Assembly: GCA_001683735.1 (NCBI GenBank)
Contig: LUGG01000022.1
Coordinates: 186,001-250,000, forward strand
Length of the DNA stretch: 64,000 bases
Direction: 5' to 3'
Origin: Grifola frondosa
Taxonomy: Eukaryota; Basidiomycota; Agaricomycetes; Polyporales; Grifolaceae
This document shows, piece after piece, positions 51,853 to 64,000 of this stretch. Every line of letters begins with the position of its first letter. Position 1 is the stretch's first letter. Under the pieces are notes generated by a model. It worked only from the letters and a program-made list of their open reading frames with translations. It ran no database searches and had not been told where the DNA came from. Position numbers and translations under genes: made by a program.

Positions 51853-54043
51853 ATGCTTGGTAGAAGTAGCAGGCAACGGGCTCGTGACCAAGAGGGATCT
51901 GCTAGTCAACCACTACTTAATGGCTCGGACGAAGACCTCCCAGGACACGACGACGTGTTGTTTGCCGTGGACGATGAAGACCATCCCGAAGACGCTCTCA
52001 TAGGAGATGTTGACCTTCCTCCTTCGAAACCTGGTCACAGTGTTCGCTTTCAGGAAGAGTCAGGTCATTGCTCCCCCATTGAGGTCGACCTTTGAGAGTC
52101 GCGAAGCCGGTGCGTGAGTCGCTTCCCATTCACTGATTATAATTCTGTCAGGGAATTAACAGGTCATTCTGGTATAGAGTTTGAGCTGGATCCTGATGAC
52201 CTCGACGGAATTGCCCTCTCACACTTGCACTCCTCGCGGGAACAGCATTCGCCGCGCTCAGGACAGGATCGCGAGCAAACAATGCCGCTTCTAGTAGGCC
52301 TCCTGGAGTCTGCTTCCGTTCGTCGAAGTATGGATGGAGGTCTTCATTATGAGGGCTCCGGAGAAGACAATCTGGACAGCAACATAGACTTGGATGCATT
52401 AGCTGCAAAGAGGCTTGCTGGAGGCGGGATGCTAGATTCCATCGCCAACATGGCGAACTCGATATTGGGAGCAGGTATAACTATAATGTCCATGCCTCAC
52501 ACTCGCTCATATACAGTCTTGCAGGAATCATCGGTAATTGCTGTGCCGCATTTATCGGTCCAGAATCAGAATCTTGACTTTGTCGCTGCTACTAGGTCTG
52601 CCATATGCTGTACGTCAGGCAGGATTTGTAACTGGGATTGTGCTGTTGTTCGTACTGTGCGGAGTCACGGATTGGACCATACGACTTATCGTGATCAATG
52701 CAAAATGAGCGGCCAACCTCATACATCGGCATCATGAATCACTGCTTCGGCTCCAGTGGAAGAGCAGCAGTATCATTCTTCCAGTTTGCGTTCGCGTTTG
52801 GAGGTGAGGTTAGTTTTCCTTGCCCGATTCGTGCCACTGAACTCCTATGCAGGCATGTGTGCATTTGGTATAATCATAGGTGAGTCTCCGGCGTGGCCGA
52901 GATTTTTTTTGTGCTGACGACATCAAGGGGACACAATACCGCATGTCATCCGCTCCATCTTCCCGGATTTGTATTCCGTTCCTGTCCTCTTCCTCTTCAC
53001 TAAGCGCCAATTCGTCATTGCCCTCTGCACGCTCTGTGTCTCATATCCACTATCATTGTATCGTGACATACACAAACTCTCGCGGGCGTCAGCGCTCGCG
53101 CTTATTGGCATGGTCATTATCGTTACTTCTGTTCTCATTGAAGGGCCCCACGTCACACCAGAGCTTGTAGGCGACCCGCAGAAGCGGTTCACTATACTGG
53201 GCCCGGGCGTCTTCCAAGCAATCGGCGTCATCAGTTTCGCCTTCGTATGCCACCATAATTCACTGCTGATTTATGGAAGCCTTCGGACGCCGACGCTGGA
53301 TCGCTTTGCGAAGGTCACGCACATCTCCACGTTGATATCATTGGTGGCCTGTTGCACGCTGGCAATATCCGCATATTTGGTTTTCACAGACCGAACTCAT
53401 GGCAATATTCTCAATAATTTTGCTCCGTACGATTCCCTTTCTCCTGGTGTATGGGTGATGTACTGAACTATGCACATGCTACATTCAGAATGATACCCTA
53501 ATTAACGTTGCACGCTTTTGCTTTGGACTGAACATGTTCACAACTCTCCCTCTAGAGCTGTTCGTCTGTCGAGAGGTATGTCTGGACATTTTTGTGGAGT
53601 TCAGCAACTCATCATCCGATGCAGGTTGTTGAGCAGTATTTCTTCCCCCACGAGCCTTTCAACATGCAACGACATATTTTCTTTACCACCGTCATCCTAT
53701 GTTCATCAATGATCAGTACGTTCTCATTTATTCTTTACGTTCTCATTTATTCTTTTCCATCGTCTAAACTGACTGTTATGTGCTTCTTATAGTCGCCCTT
53801 ATTACCTGCGACCTCGGCGTCATGCTCGAAATCACGGGCGGCGCTTCGGCAACTGCCCTCGCTTTCATCTTCCCTGCAGCCTGCTATATCAAACTTACCG
53901 ATCCACAGGTGCCGTGGTATTCACGTACCAAACTCCCTGCCTTCGTCTGTGCAGCTTTCGGCGTCATAGTCTTGTGCATCTCGCTCTTTCTCGCACTCGG
54001 CAAGGCGTGGACTCCAGAGGGCGGCGCCAGGATATGCGCGTAG
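51853..54043 (+). CDS. vacuolar-type amino-acid transporter (AAAP family, AVT-like)
   Basis: Multi-pass amino-acid/proton transporter of the SLC38/Avt type, probably vacuolar. A hydrophilic N-terminal third (ELDPDDLDG, two acidic clusters) precedes about 11 helices. It starts MLGRSSRQRARDQEG and enters the membrane domain at MLDSIANMANSILGAG, followed by IIGLPYAVRQAGFVTG and VLLFVLCGVTDWTIRLIVINAK. The later part reads FLFTKRQFVIALCTLC, VFQAIGVISFAFVCHHN and ALITCDLGVMLEITGG. The frame breaks at about 52703-52722 between INAK and SYIGIMNHCFGSS: TGA follows directly in the first frame. Two missing bases (an A and a base after GGCC) or one extra base would restore it. A second possible shift near 52060 may instead be an alternative splice. 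The stop is at 54041-54043. Confidence 0.88.
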
Positions 54044-54218
54044 CAGCGGACTGGCTGTCGTGTTTTATCTATATGATACATCTGCTATACCGTAAGGGGA
54101 AGGCAAGGGAGAGGGAGGTGGAGTAACTCATGGACCAGTTGACCGAGTAACTTCATGAGGACTGTATACATGTACACCGTAGTGGTATAATCCGTCCGCT
54201 TAGCATACGCCACCACAT

Positions 54219-56069
54219 TCACTCTGCGCGCACCAGCTCCGCAAGGCCCGGGACGCCTTCAGGCGCCTCGACGCGCACGCCCATCGCCGTGCTCTCGGAT
54301 GCCGCAAGCGGGGATACATCGAGTTTCCGCCACCTCCCCCAGACGCTCTCGACACGGCTTGAAGGCAGCTCTGCGGGCGGGCAGTTTAAGGGGTCGCACA
54401 CGAGCAGCCAGATCGCGTCGTAGCCGCCCGCTGTAAGGCGATGGTCAACATCATGTAGTGCACCTTATGAGGATGATCAGGACATACCGCCGGGAACGCC
54501 TCCGCCAATCACGCCTGCGCATGAGACGCAGGCATCGAGCAACTCCGTCTGTTCTGGGGGCTCTATCGGCACGCCGGACAGGCTGCCCATCTCGCGCATT
54601 CTGGCGCGGACGCCCTGTGTGCAGAGAACAATAAGTGTTAGGCGAAAGAGCATGTGTGAGAGGCCGCATCACCTCGGAGATCTGATGGGCCTCCACGAAG
54701 GCTTCGACTACTTCCTGGACGCTGCGCGCGAAATTGGGAAAGGCAAGCCACTGTAAGCGGTGCTCAGTGTCATAAGCTAGGGAAGAATCGTCGAGGCTTA
54801 CTTGCACGGTCTGCAGCGTGGAGAGGTACTTCACTGCCTTCGCGTAGGCGGGGGGATCTCGCTCATGCATGTCAGAGAGCTTGAGCAGAGTTTTCGCCAG
54901 CGCCTGGTTAAGCGTATCGATGGCGTCCCACAGTGTTTTTGCTAGAGCGCCATGCACATTATTTATTCGCCGGTCGAACACAGCCTGCACACGGACTTAC
55001 CTGTTTCACCGTTCTCCGCGCGCCATTTGAGCACCTTGCCCACAAGCGAGGGCGTATCGCTCCCCGCATCAACATCGGCAAGCATAAGCCGCGTCAGCGG
55101 AGGCAGCTTGAACGGCTCCACGCGGTAGTTCCACGCGGGATTGGAGGGGGCTAGCACGGGGAGTAACTGTTGGAACATCTCGTCGCTCATGATCGGCTGT
55201 AGGACGGCGGGATCGAAGCGCGTGTACAACTGGCTCCCAAAGACCGCGGCGGAGACGTCGAACCCGCTGCCGACCTTGCCCTGCGCGAGACAGTGCACGT
55301 ACTGCGACAGGTTGTGCGCGAGCTTGCGTCCCTCACTCGCGGACGCAGTGCCTCCCTCGGAGGCGAAGGAGTCGCGCGAGATAACGTTGAGGTGGAGGAG
55401 CAGGGCGGAGACGAGCGAGGTGATGAGCGCGGCGGAGGAGCCGAGCCCGGTTTTGTGCACCTCGGCGAGGCGCACGCCCGTGCGGCTGAATGGCGGAATT
55501 TTTGAGAGAGAGGCGAGCGTCGGGGGAAGTTTTGGGATGCGAGCTAAATCGAGATGAATGGTCAACGCAGGTGTGTAGTGGCGTGTCACTGTACCTGCGC
55601 TCTCTGGGAGTAGAAGTCATTGTCGCCGGCGATGGTGATATCGAGGCCATACGATAAGCTATTCTGCAGTGTTCCTGTGCCCTTGGCTTCCGCTGCTAGC
55701 GAGAGCGTGCGCTGGAGGGCGAGCTGCACAAATTTATTCTGGAGGCCAAGGAGGTTGAACTGGAAGAACGAAGACGTTATGCGTTGTAGACGAGATAGAA
55801 AAGAGAACACACTCGTCGGCGACCTGTTCTATACGGATGCCAGTAACATCGAAGTCGACAAAGTACAGCCAGGATGCGTCAATGAATTGCGGTGATCTTA
55901 CGCGGATCTGAATCGGGCCATTCACGCGAGATTCATCGATAGTCTGAACGACGGTGTAGAACCTCGAACTCGTCGAGATGACCACGCCAGAGTACGCTGG
56001 GTCGAGTACGAGGTATCCACCCGCGAGGAGGACTTTTCCAGGGGAGGAGACGATGGTCGTTGCAGCCAT
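54219..56069 (-). CDS. ERG8: phosphomevalonate kinase
   Basis: GHMP-family kinase converting mevalonate 5-phosphate to the diphosphate in the sterol/isoprenoid pathway, cytosolic. It starts MAATTIVSSPGKVLLAGGY at 56069 with the substrate motif GYLVLDPAYSG. The ATP loop is KTGLGSSAALITS. Other motifs are GSGFDVSAAVFG, LADVDAGSDTPSLVGKV and the C-terminal SCAGVIGGGVPGAGGYDA. About eight short introns; the motif GVPGAGGYDA is split by an intron at about 54435-54491. The stop is at 54219-54221. No frame problem was seen, and the length fits the family (about 470-500). Confidence 0.94.
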
Positions 56070-56533
56070 GGCGGGGTTGCAACTGTGTGCAGTGTGCCTG
56101 GATGTTACTACCGGTGCTCGCAGCTAAATAACAATCGGCTAGAGAGCGCTGAGGAGAAAGACGCGCTCGAGCTCGTGGCGGGCTGGAAGCTTTTTTTGTT
56201 GGAAAGTTTGAGCATTGATTTGATTCGTGATCAGCCGCTGAAGATGCACTGCATTGGCATGATCCATTCCTCGAACCACTCAGAAATTGTCAACTGTCGC
56301 GACCCATATGTGCGGATTCGCAATATGGACCGACACGACCAAGAAAATATTTAGCAATACGTTATTGACGCTGTCAACTGCAGAGGGAATGTTTCCAGTG
56401 CGACGGTATATACCGTGTATTGCGCCGGGTATACGCGCACCGCCAGAACACAAACTCCGTTACGTTAGCTATAGCCTACGTACATCGCTTGGAAGACACC
56501 GCAACGCTGATCAGCGCGGTAAGTAAAAACACT
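56070..56533. other. intergenic, ERG8 promoter side
   Basis: 464 bp between the ERG8 start and the ferrochelatase stop on the same strand. No gene or clear TATA box. Confidence 0.45.
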
Positions 56534-57963
<1,430 letters not shown>

Positions 57964-60717
57964 GACAGTTGAGAGGAGCGCTGTAAATGCGCGAGAGGGG
58001 TTTTCAGCTCTGGGGGCAGCGATGAATAAATGCTTGTGGGCAGCGTGGACCCGAGGGGCGGTCCAATGATGAAGCCAACATTTCTCGTGTGAACTTTTGC
58101 CACGCCCGAGGGAGAGAATAGTACGGCTTCTTCCTTACCCGTAAGAACTGTGAGTAAGCACTTTGTACGAACAGATAGACTTCCGTTACAAAGTCGTTCG
58201 TTACTTTGCCATTCAGTAATAGACATCTAGACTTACTCTGTTTAGATGATGTTACTTACACTTACTTGGTCAGTAGAAGAGCAAGCACGCAGTCACACGC
58301 TCAGGCCCTCCCTGCGATTCAATTTACGGTAGTCTGTTCCTCTTGGTCGCCAGTTATACGGGAGAGACCCGCACCAGAGATTGCTACTGCCCCATGGTTC
58401 TGCAGACTGAATAGGACAATGAACGACAATATATCGAGGTGACTTCAAGCCCTCAAGGCCTGCTGTACAAATTGGGCGGCATGTGCCATACAACCTTGGC
58501 TTATGGATCCCTTAGAATATCGCGGGGCCAACAAAGGTCTCGTCTCACGCGGCCCGTTCTTCGCACTAGTGATGATACTCGCATATCTCGTCCCTTGAGA
58601 CAAACCGCCAGCTGACTTTTCTTCTTGCCTGACTCTTTCGAACACTACATTGCAAATCTATAGGCTTCGGTCGGATGCTGGTGTCGTATGTACCTGCATG
58701 ACTTATGTCCAGGAAGTCAAATTCTCCATGCACTTATACTCACCTCGTCTTTTTTGCCTACAAAGCACCGGCGAGTAATCATTCTCCACTCGCAAGGCTC
58801 ATGATGCCGATGAGTGGGATGTTGGTCCAGACTCTACATCACCTCTTCATTACTGTAACCTTTCTCAATTGCGTGAATTATCGTGCAGCCTTGAATCTCT
58901 CGTCAGGTGTGCATACTTTACATATACACGATAAACTAATAATCCTATTCATTTCGATTTAGAATGTCAGCTATTGTGTATTCTGGCCCCAGTCCTGATG
59001 TGGTCATCTCGGCCACCCATCTGGAAGCTACGGACTGATTCATGACATGCTGTACCCTTGTGAATTTGGTCACTGCACAGATTCAGACGTGCGTGATATA
59101 TCTTCATTTATGATTTGAAACCGCTCTCTTCCTGATTAATACAGCTCGTACGGCATTTTGGCCCTCAACGCAAATCAGCTTTGGACATGTGCATGTAACG
59201 CGTAATCTTGATGTCGCATATCACAAAGCTTGGACTGCAGGCTAGAGGGTAGGGAAGAACTAAAAAAATCCGACGACGACAGCGGAAAATGACCCAGGAA
59301 CCTAGGCAATGAAACATTTGCGATTTTCCCGCCTTTCACAGGGCTTATCGGGCGTAAAATGGGATCTAAAAATTAAAGAAGCACGAACCTCCAGGTACTA
59401 TCTCAGGTAGTTCGGCAACCTTGGGAGGCAGGAATGGCTCATCTCACCGCGGTACTGAGGCTTTTCAGAACTCCTGGAAACTGTAATGTTGTACGTTCTT
59501 TCTTGTGACCGCTACCATATCATAGGCATTTATCAACCTCTTGTTATAACATGTTTAATGCGATGTTCTTGACCAAGACTCAGACTGCCTCCATTCGAAT
59601 CCTATTGAGTACTGTTTAGTGTTCCACTCCGCTTCCGCGGATCTACTGCTGAGGATACTTATCCATGCCACACCTAAAAATAAATGTGTTCCCTAGATAA
59701 TTAACACATGGAGATAGTCATCGTGGACTGAACACCAAGAATAGGAAAACAACCAAGGTGCCATTACACCCACACCGGGAATCCAGCAACTGGTAAGTTT
59801 GGGTACTGAAGAATACCTGTGAGACAAGTTTACTCAGTGCGAAATCGATTTTGGACCAATACAAAAATCTAAAAGGTTCGCAGTTTAACGGATGCGGCAT
59901 CCCGTCGAAAATGCCACCTCCGGCGATTTTTGTTAAAATCGTTGATACGCTGGTGTATACATCTGTCAGTGTAAACAGACTCTGTCTGAGATAACGCGGA
60001 GAACCGGAAAAAGACCATTGCGTCGGACCGAGTCGGTGAACATATGTCCGATGGCCTTCGAATGCCATGCGATAGCGGAGCATCACAATTGAACCCGCTC
60101 GTTAGAAGGTACAGGAGGGGACCCGAAGTCATCGTTGGAGTACAAAGTAAGCGGTGGGAATATTGCATACTCAAGATAGGACTGGCGTGGAAACGAGTGC
60201 CAGATCGTACTAATAGAATATTCAGTGGTACTTATAACAGCCTTCAGCGAGTGCAAACAAATTCACGATGTGCGATAGTGTGCTGTCGCAAAACCTGCCG
60301 GGCTGAAACATTGGGCGTTTTGAATAGCTGTCGTTATCAAATATTGAACATGGAGGAGGAGAGGAGGAGTGTAAATTTGGCCAAACGTCTCAGTAAATGC
60401 ACAAATAGTAGCGGCGCGCACGCCCATGGAAGATCATCCAAGTAGGAAAATTTTGATGTTCCTAATTTGGCGATGCTGTGCTGCGAGCGATCGCGACTAA
60501 GTTTAGATCACGTAGGCTATTTTGCTGGTTGCATGCTATTTTAATTAATGTTCAGGAATTCAATACTGACTGCACGAGTCTATCTTCAAATATCTAGCAG
60601 CGTCGAGCTCCAAGTCACCCACGAACGATTACATCGAGAAACTTCACCGTTGAAGCGTTGAAAAGTCGTTTACATTGACCCCCGGCGGTGTGATTTTCGG
60701 TCCTGAGCTCTCACATC
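57964..60717. other. 2.75 kb gene-poor region
   Basis: The longest stretch without a supported gene. Many stops occur in all frames and the composition is AT-richer. An open plus-strand frame at 60044-60445 has no recognisable feature. Short tandem-like ACTTACT and TTACTT words occur at 58190-58270. No transposase, reverse transcriptase or terminal repeat was recognised. Confidence 0.5.
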
Positions 60718-61250
60718 ATGAAGTTCTCCGTAGTCATATCCCTTCCTCTGGTCCTACCAAAGCGGCGGAAGCAGCGCTGTATGTCTTGTTCTGCTAATAC
60801 TCTACTCTTTTCACTCACAACCCAGACTGGCAGGGCTTCATACGCGGAACCGAAATGCCATGCATGTTGTCCCGGACTATCGCAATCATGTCATCCGCAA
60901 AGACGCCCTATGGACCGCAGCAATGGGACATAGAAAATTTACACATCGGAGCTTGCTGTTTCTCATGTCTGTTACAGTTCGCTTTCTTCGAATGTGAAGA
61001 CGGCCACATGGTTTTTATTTCACGATCCTTCTCTGCTCTTTTCGCAAGGTTCGGATTGTCGTGGGTCGAGATACAGCTTTCTCATAGGCATACAAGTCAT
61101 GGCGAGGACTTCGAAAACACCACCATTGGTTGTGCACCTTTAGCTTTGCGACACACCGACTTTGCGGACCGCCCCCATACCTGGATGTCGGGATTTGTCT
61201 TCACGAAGTCGGAATGTCGAGGTGCTGATTGGTCCTTTCAGTGTGCTTGA
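60718..61250 (+). other. possible short secreted protein or remnant
   Basis: An ATG at 60718 opens a signal-peptide-like MKFSVVISLPLVL, then the frame becomes Lys/Arg-rich. A donor-like GTATGT (60779) and an acceptor-like CCCAG (60826) would lead into DWQGFIRG and a 130-codon open frame to 61250. The join is not in phase without a one-base change, and I recognise no family. It could be a real small gene with a sequence error, a remnant, or chance. It also overlaps the region where the peroxidase promoter should lie. Confidence 0.25.
61228..61232 (+). promoter_or_regulatory. inverted CCAAT box of the peroxidase gene
   Basis: ATTGG (the complement of CCAAT) lies about 160 bp upstream of the peroxidase ATG and 86 bp upstream of its TATA box, a usual place for a fungal CCAAT element. 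Confidence 0.4.
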
Positions 61251-61317
61251 CTCTTGATAGCTGGTCGAATTTTTGTTTCGCTCGTCGAATTTATGCTCTG
61301 TTCACTTTTCAGAAACG

Positions 61318-61324
61318 TATAAAA
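61318..61324 (+). promoter_or_regulatory. TATA box of the peroxidase gene
   Basis: TATAAAA in ACGTATAAAAGGGAGG, 68 bp before the ATG at 61392. A strong consensus at the normal distance for a fungal secreted-enzyme gene. Confidence 0.72.
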
Positions 61325-61389
61325 GGGAGGCCGACCAACCTTCAGTCCTCAGGACATCCAGTCTTCTGCTCCAGTTTCATCTGCTCTAG

Positions 61390-63192
<1,803 letters not shown>

Positions 63193-63765
63193 GCGGCTTT
63201 AAGTATCCATAGAACGAGCTTTGATATCTACGTGGCTCCTGGGTCTCCACTTGTTTCGAGCGGTTTGTTGTGTTTGTATGGCTGAACCGGCGGGGGATTG
63301 TATGTATTGAATGTCCGGTGTACATTGTATTTTTGCAGAAATTGAATGTGTTCGTGTGTTACTTAATCAGGCCAGAGCGCAAATGATGAAATGTCGCCCG
63401 TCGCTTCTCAGAATCTTCAGTCGAATCTTCAAACAGGAACCTGTTTCTAGCCCAGATAAGCTACCGCTCACATCGCTAACTTGACTCACTGGTCTTGGAA
63501 TGCTGCTCTGCGTATAATTCATGCAGAGACACTGCATAACAATTTCTATCTGGCTCGAATAGATTCTATGTGATGTATTAGTACCACGGAAATGCATAAT
63601 AGATTCCTCTATACCATACTCGGCAGGATTATGATGAAGGACTGGTTGGACATGATGTGAGGCAATCTAGCGCCACAAATCTATATCACACCCTTCCAGG
63701 GATCACATAGACGCCCATGTGATAGGCCTCTTTTTCACAGATTGCACTTGAAGTGCAATGATCAC
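63193..63765. other. intergenic
   Basis: 573 bp holding the peroxidase 3' untranslated region and the promoter of the F-box gene. A near-palindromic pair TTGCACTTGAAGTGCAA lies at 63743-63759. Confidence 0.5.
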
Positions 63766-64000
63766 ATGGGTCCTTCATCAATCCCGCCTGAACTATGCGA
63801 TCGTATCATAGACTACCTTCACGATGACCGTAAGGCTCTTTCAGCGTGCAGCCTCACATGTCGCTCCTGGCTCCCAACCGCCCGTTACCACCACTTTGGG
63901 CATACATCGCTCAGGCTTCTGCGGTACAGATTCCAGTCTTTTTGGAGATATTGGATGCATCACCGGGGTGAGGCTTGCCATATGGTCTTTAGAGATTGTC
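63766..64000 (+). CDS. F-box protein, 5' part only
   Basis: Starts MGPSSIPPELCDRIVDYLHDD and continues KALSACSLTCRSWLPTARYHHF, an F-box nearly the same as that of the gene at 12055-13349 (both have HLHDD/YLHDD, then SLTCRxW, then TARY/RARY). It runs off the right edge. The frame stays open to 64000, but after about 63939 a more natural reading (LEILDASPG, then RLAIWSLEIV) appears in the other frames, as if one T and one G were missing from the runs at 63939-63943 and 63965-63968. Confidence 0.78.
   Translation, partial: MGPSSIPPELCDRIIDYLHDDRKALSACSLTCRSWLPTARYHHFGHTSLRLLRYRFQSFWRYWMHHRGEACHMVFRDC

Noticed and set aside
52056..52180. Possible frameshift in the transporter N-terminus at GAGTCAGG.
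   Set aside because: An intron from about 52064 or 52112 to 52178 can join the acidic region to FELDPDDLD without an indel, so an error is not required.
60044..60445. A 133-codon plus-strand frame.
   Set aside because: Composition looks random and no homologous feature was seen.

Overview
The window is nuclear DNA of a filamentous basidiomycete, most likely a white-rot polypore. The genes carry many short introns (mostly 47-70 nt, GT-AG, one apparent GC-AG), single-gene transcription units on both strands, basidiomycete families such as a DUF6533-type membrane protein and F-box proteins, and a secreted class II haem peroxidase of the ligninolytic kind. I see no CRISPR array, tRNA, rRNA, transposon or bacterial operon.

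Layout, left to right. 0.3-3.1 kb: hormone-sensitive-lipase-like hydrolase (+). 4.2-5.4 kb: three-finger C2H2 regulator (+). 7.0-8.2 kb: aldo-keto reductase (-). 8.8-11.7 kb: PEX5, the peroxisomal import receptor (-). 12.1-13.3 kb: F-box protein (-). 13.75-13.98 kb: small CDC26-like APC/C subunit (-), divergent from MED14 (14.2-18.6 kb, +). 19.5-20.7 kb: membrane-anchored alpha/beta hydrolase (+). 20.9-23.0 kb: ATP-dependent PEP carboxykinase (-). 24.5-27.0 kb: unrecognised nuclear-looking 814-residue protein (-), divergent from MCM2 (27.5-30.7 kb, +). 30.8-35.3 kb: HMT1-like ABC half-transporter (+). 35.9-36.8 kb: glycine-rich RNA-binding protein (+). 37.8-39.5 kb: HMG-box regulator (+). 40.8-42.0 kb: DUF6533-type membrane protein (-). 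44.1-45.6 kb: secreted PLC-like protein (-). 46.6-49.6 kb: NAD kinase (+). 49.8-51.1 kb: queuosine-salvage glycosylase (-). 51.9-54.0 kb: vacuolar-type amino-acid transporter (+). 54.2-56.1 kb: phosphomevalonate kinase ERG8 (-). 56.5-58.0 kb: ferrochelatase (-). 61.4-63.2 kb: versatile-peroxidase-like class II peroxidase (+). 63.8 kb to the right edge: start of a second F-box gene (+).

Most genes are housekeeping: cell cycle and replication (CDC26, MCM2), transcription (MED14, C2H2, HMG), peroxisome import, gluconeogenesis, sterol, haem and NADP supply. Peroxidase and ferrochelatase are a natural functional pair (haem enzyme and haem synthesis), but they sit 3.4 kb apart with no sign of joint control.

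The strongest cross-cutting observation is that many conserved genes are interrupted by one-base reading-frame changes, often in or next to short homopolymers: MCM2 (about six), MED14 (two or three), peroxidase (two), amino-acid transporter, ABC transporter, NAD kinase, ferrochelatase, glycine-rich protein and the DUF6533 protein. MCM2 and MED14 are essential in well-studied fungi, so consensus errors are the simplest explanation. Automatic gene models here would be truncated or wrong. I found no convincing new defence or mobile system. The most interesting biology is the peroxidase active site, a 5-nt microexon and two divergent promoters.
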